NCBI GenBank assembly: GCA_013399695.1
Contig: VXAU01004947.1
Span: forward strand, 310,001 to 374,000
Length of the DNA: 64,000 bases
Reading direction: 5' to 3'
Origin: Formicarius rufipectus
Lineage: Eukaryota; Chordata; Aves; Passeriformes; Formicariidae
Positions 63,044 to 64,000 of the stretch are shown piece by piece (the stretch's first letter is position 1; every line of letters starts with the position of its first letter). Under the pieces are notes generated by a model, which was not told the origin of the DNA, ran no database searches, and saw nothing but the letters and a program-made list of their open reading frames with translations. Position numbers and translations under genes: made by a program.

Positions 63044-64000
63044 CTGTACATAAAAGAAAGAAGGGAATTAAAAAAAAAAAAAAAAAGAAAAGGGTTATTT
63101 TTTGAAACAGATCTGCAAAGACAAATTGTATTGTGTCAGATGTAAAGAAATGTGCTTATTCTGCTCCAACAGCTTCCAATCTGCCATGACCTTTTGGTCC
63201 CTGGGAAAATTTCTCCCATCACTTCACCTCCTACTTGAACATTTAGGAAGGGCAATATGGTTGTGACTTGCTGATGTATATGCACTCATCAGGCACTATG
63301 CCCCATTTTTCTGAAATATGAGTAAATATTACTCTCTAAAATTATTATTTCCCTCAAATAAACAGGAAATTGAAGTTGCATAATGGAGCAAAGTCATGTG
63401 AATTCTTCTATTACCAACTCACCAGTGAGAAATCAGGGTTTAATTGTATTATGACAGTAATGGACATAGTCTGCCCTGAAGTCTGTGCAATTCATATGGA
63501 GAATGTGGTAAATACATTCAGTATTTATCACAATATGCAAATTTTTCTGCACAAAGTGTAGACCAATTACTAACTGTGTTTGGAATTAACATCTTCCAAA
63601 CATATTTTAATCTGTTTTAAGTACATCTTCAAGACTTCTTCACCCAGACAAGGCCCTCAGAAAATGGTATTTCCCCTATATGAAAAACTTTAATAGGTAT
63701 ATCATCAAATATATGATAAAATCTCTGTATAGAGCATGAAGTTTATAATTCTTCAAACAACAGAATGTTACTTGGAAATTATCCTTTCCCTTAAAATTAC
63801 TTAAAATACTTGGTCTAGAATGAAGAACATAGCAGAAAAACAGTATTTTACAGGGACTTGAGATCAAGTGCAAATGAGTACAGAAAGGAGATATAAAATG
63901 TTGCTGAATTGCTTAACAGGGTAACTGGAGGGTGGAATGCAATCATTTAATTACACTTCTACCACACCACACTAACAGAGAATAAGGATGTTTCCTTTAA
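63044..64000 (-). other. SPACA1: SPACA1 upstream intron, continuing past window end
   Basis: This is A+T-rich sequence with a poly-A run (63,069-63,086 on the + strand). I find no convincing further SPACA1 exon. The best isolated donor (minus strand, after 63,423) follows a frame that does not look like the protein. Confidence 0.5.

Noticed and set aside
63423..63477. Strong donor ACTG|gtgagt on the minus strand, as a possible further SPACA1 exon
   Set aside because: The only open frame before it (QTMSITVIIQLNPDFSL) does not resemble SPACA1, and its phase fits only the weakest acceptor choice of the next exon.
1..64000. CRISPR arrays, bacterial operons, insertion sequences or phage-like genes
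   Set aside because: The window is vertebrate nuclear DNA, and no such structure is visible on either strand.

Overview
The window is a piece of a bird nuclear chromosome, most likely from a passerine. The signs are several CR1 LINE tails, a solo LTR of a family common in bird genomes, a tRNA-Ile/CR1 composite SINE of the kind known from passerines (TguSINE1-like), and a cannabinoid receptor gene with avian-type sequence. It is mostly non-coding, with one complete gene and one partial gene. There are no bacterial-type operons and no CRISPR arrays.

Layout. Bases 1-11,900 are gene-free flank with a CR1 remnant (about 1.9-2.06 kb) and a solo LTR (about 9.1-9.7 kb). A CpG island (about 11.95-13.18 kb), broken by a 383-base assembly gap, is the probable promoter and first non-coding exon of CNR1. 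A 12.9-kb intron follows, containing the SINE at about 17.0 kb. The single CNR1 coding exon (25,688-27,109, + strand, 473 codons, intact) leads into a long 3' UTR that probably ends near 31.05 kb. From 31.1 to 56.0 kb is intergenic sequence with CR1 fragments, simple repeats, a strand-asymmetric pyrimidine-rich block, and two 239-base artefactual duplications at single-N contig joins.

The last 8 kb hold the 3' part of a minus-strand gene that I identify as SPACA1 (sperm acrosome membrane-associated protein 1). Three phase-compatible exons are visible: ectodomain, transmembrane and terminal. The 5' exons lie beyond the window. CNR1 and SPACA1 are tail to tail, as I recall them in human, which supports both assignments.

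The most interesting observation is in SPACA1. Its transmembrane exon carries an AAAAC-type microsatellite in the reading frame and an in-frame TGA just before an otherwise open, well-matched membrane helix. A second AG in the same exon would remove both and keep the frame. About 4.5 kb upstream on the same strand, a strong acceptor opens a 70-codon frame, also in phase, with its own hydrophobic segment. These could mean a decayed gene, a secreted/membrane splice switch or an assembly error. Sequence alone does not decide.

The two genes are not expected to work together: CNR1 is a neuronal lipid-signalling receptor and SPACA1 a sperm acrosome membrane protein. I found no wholly new biological system here.
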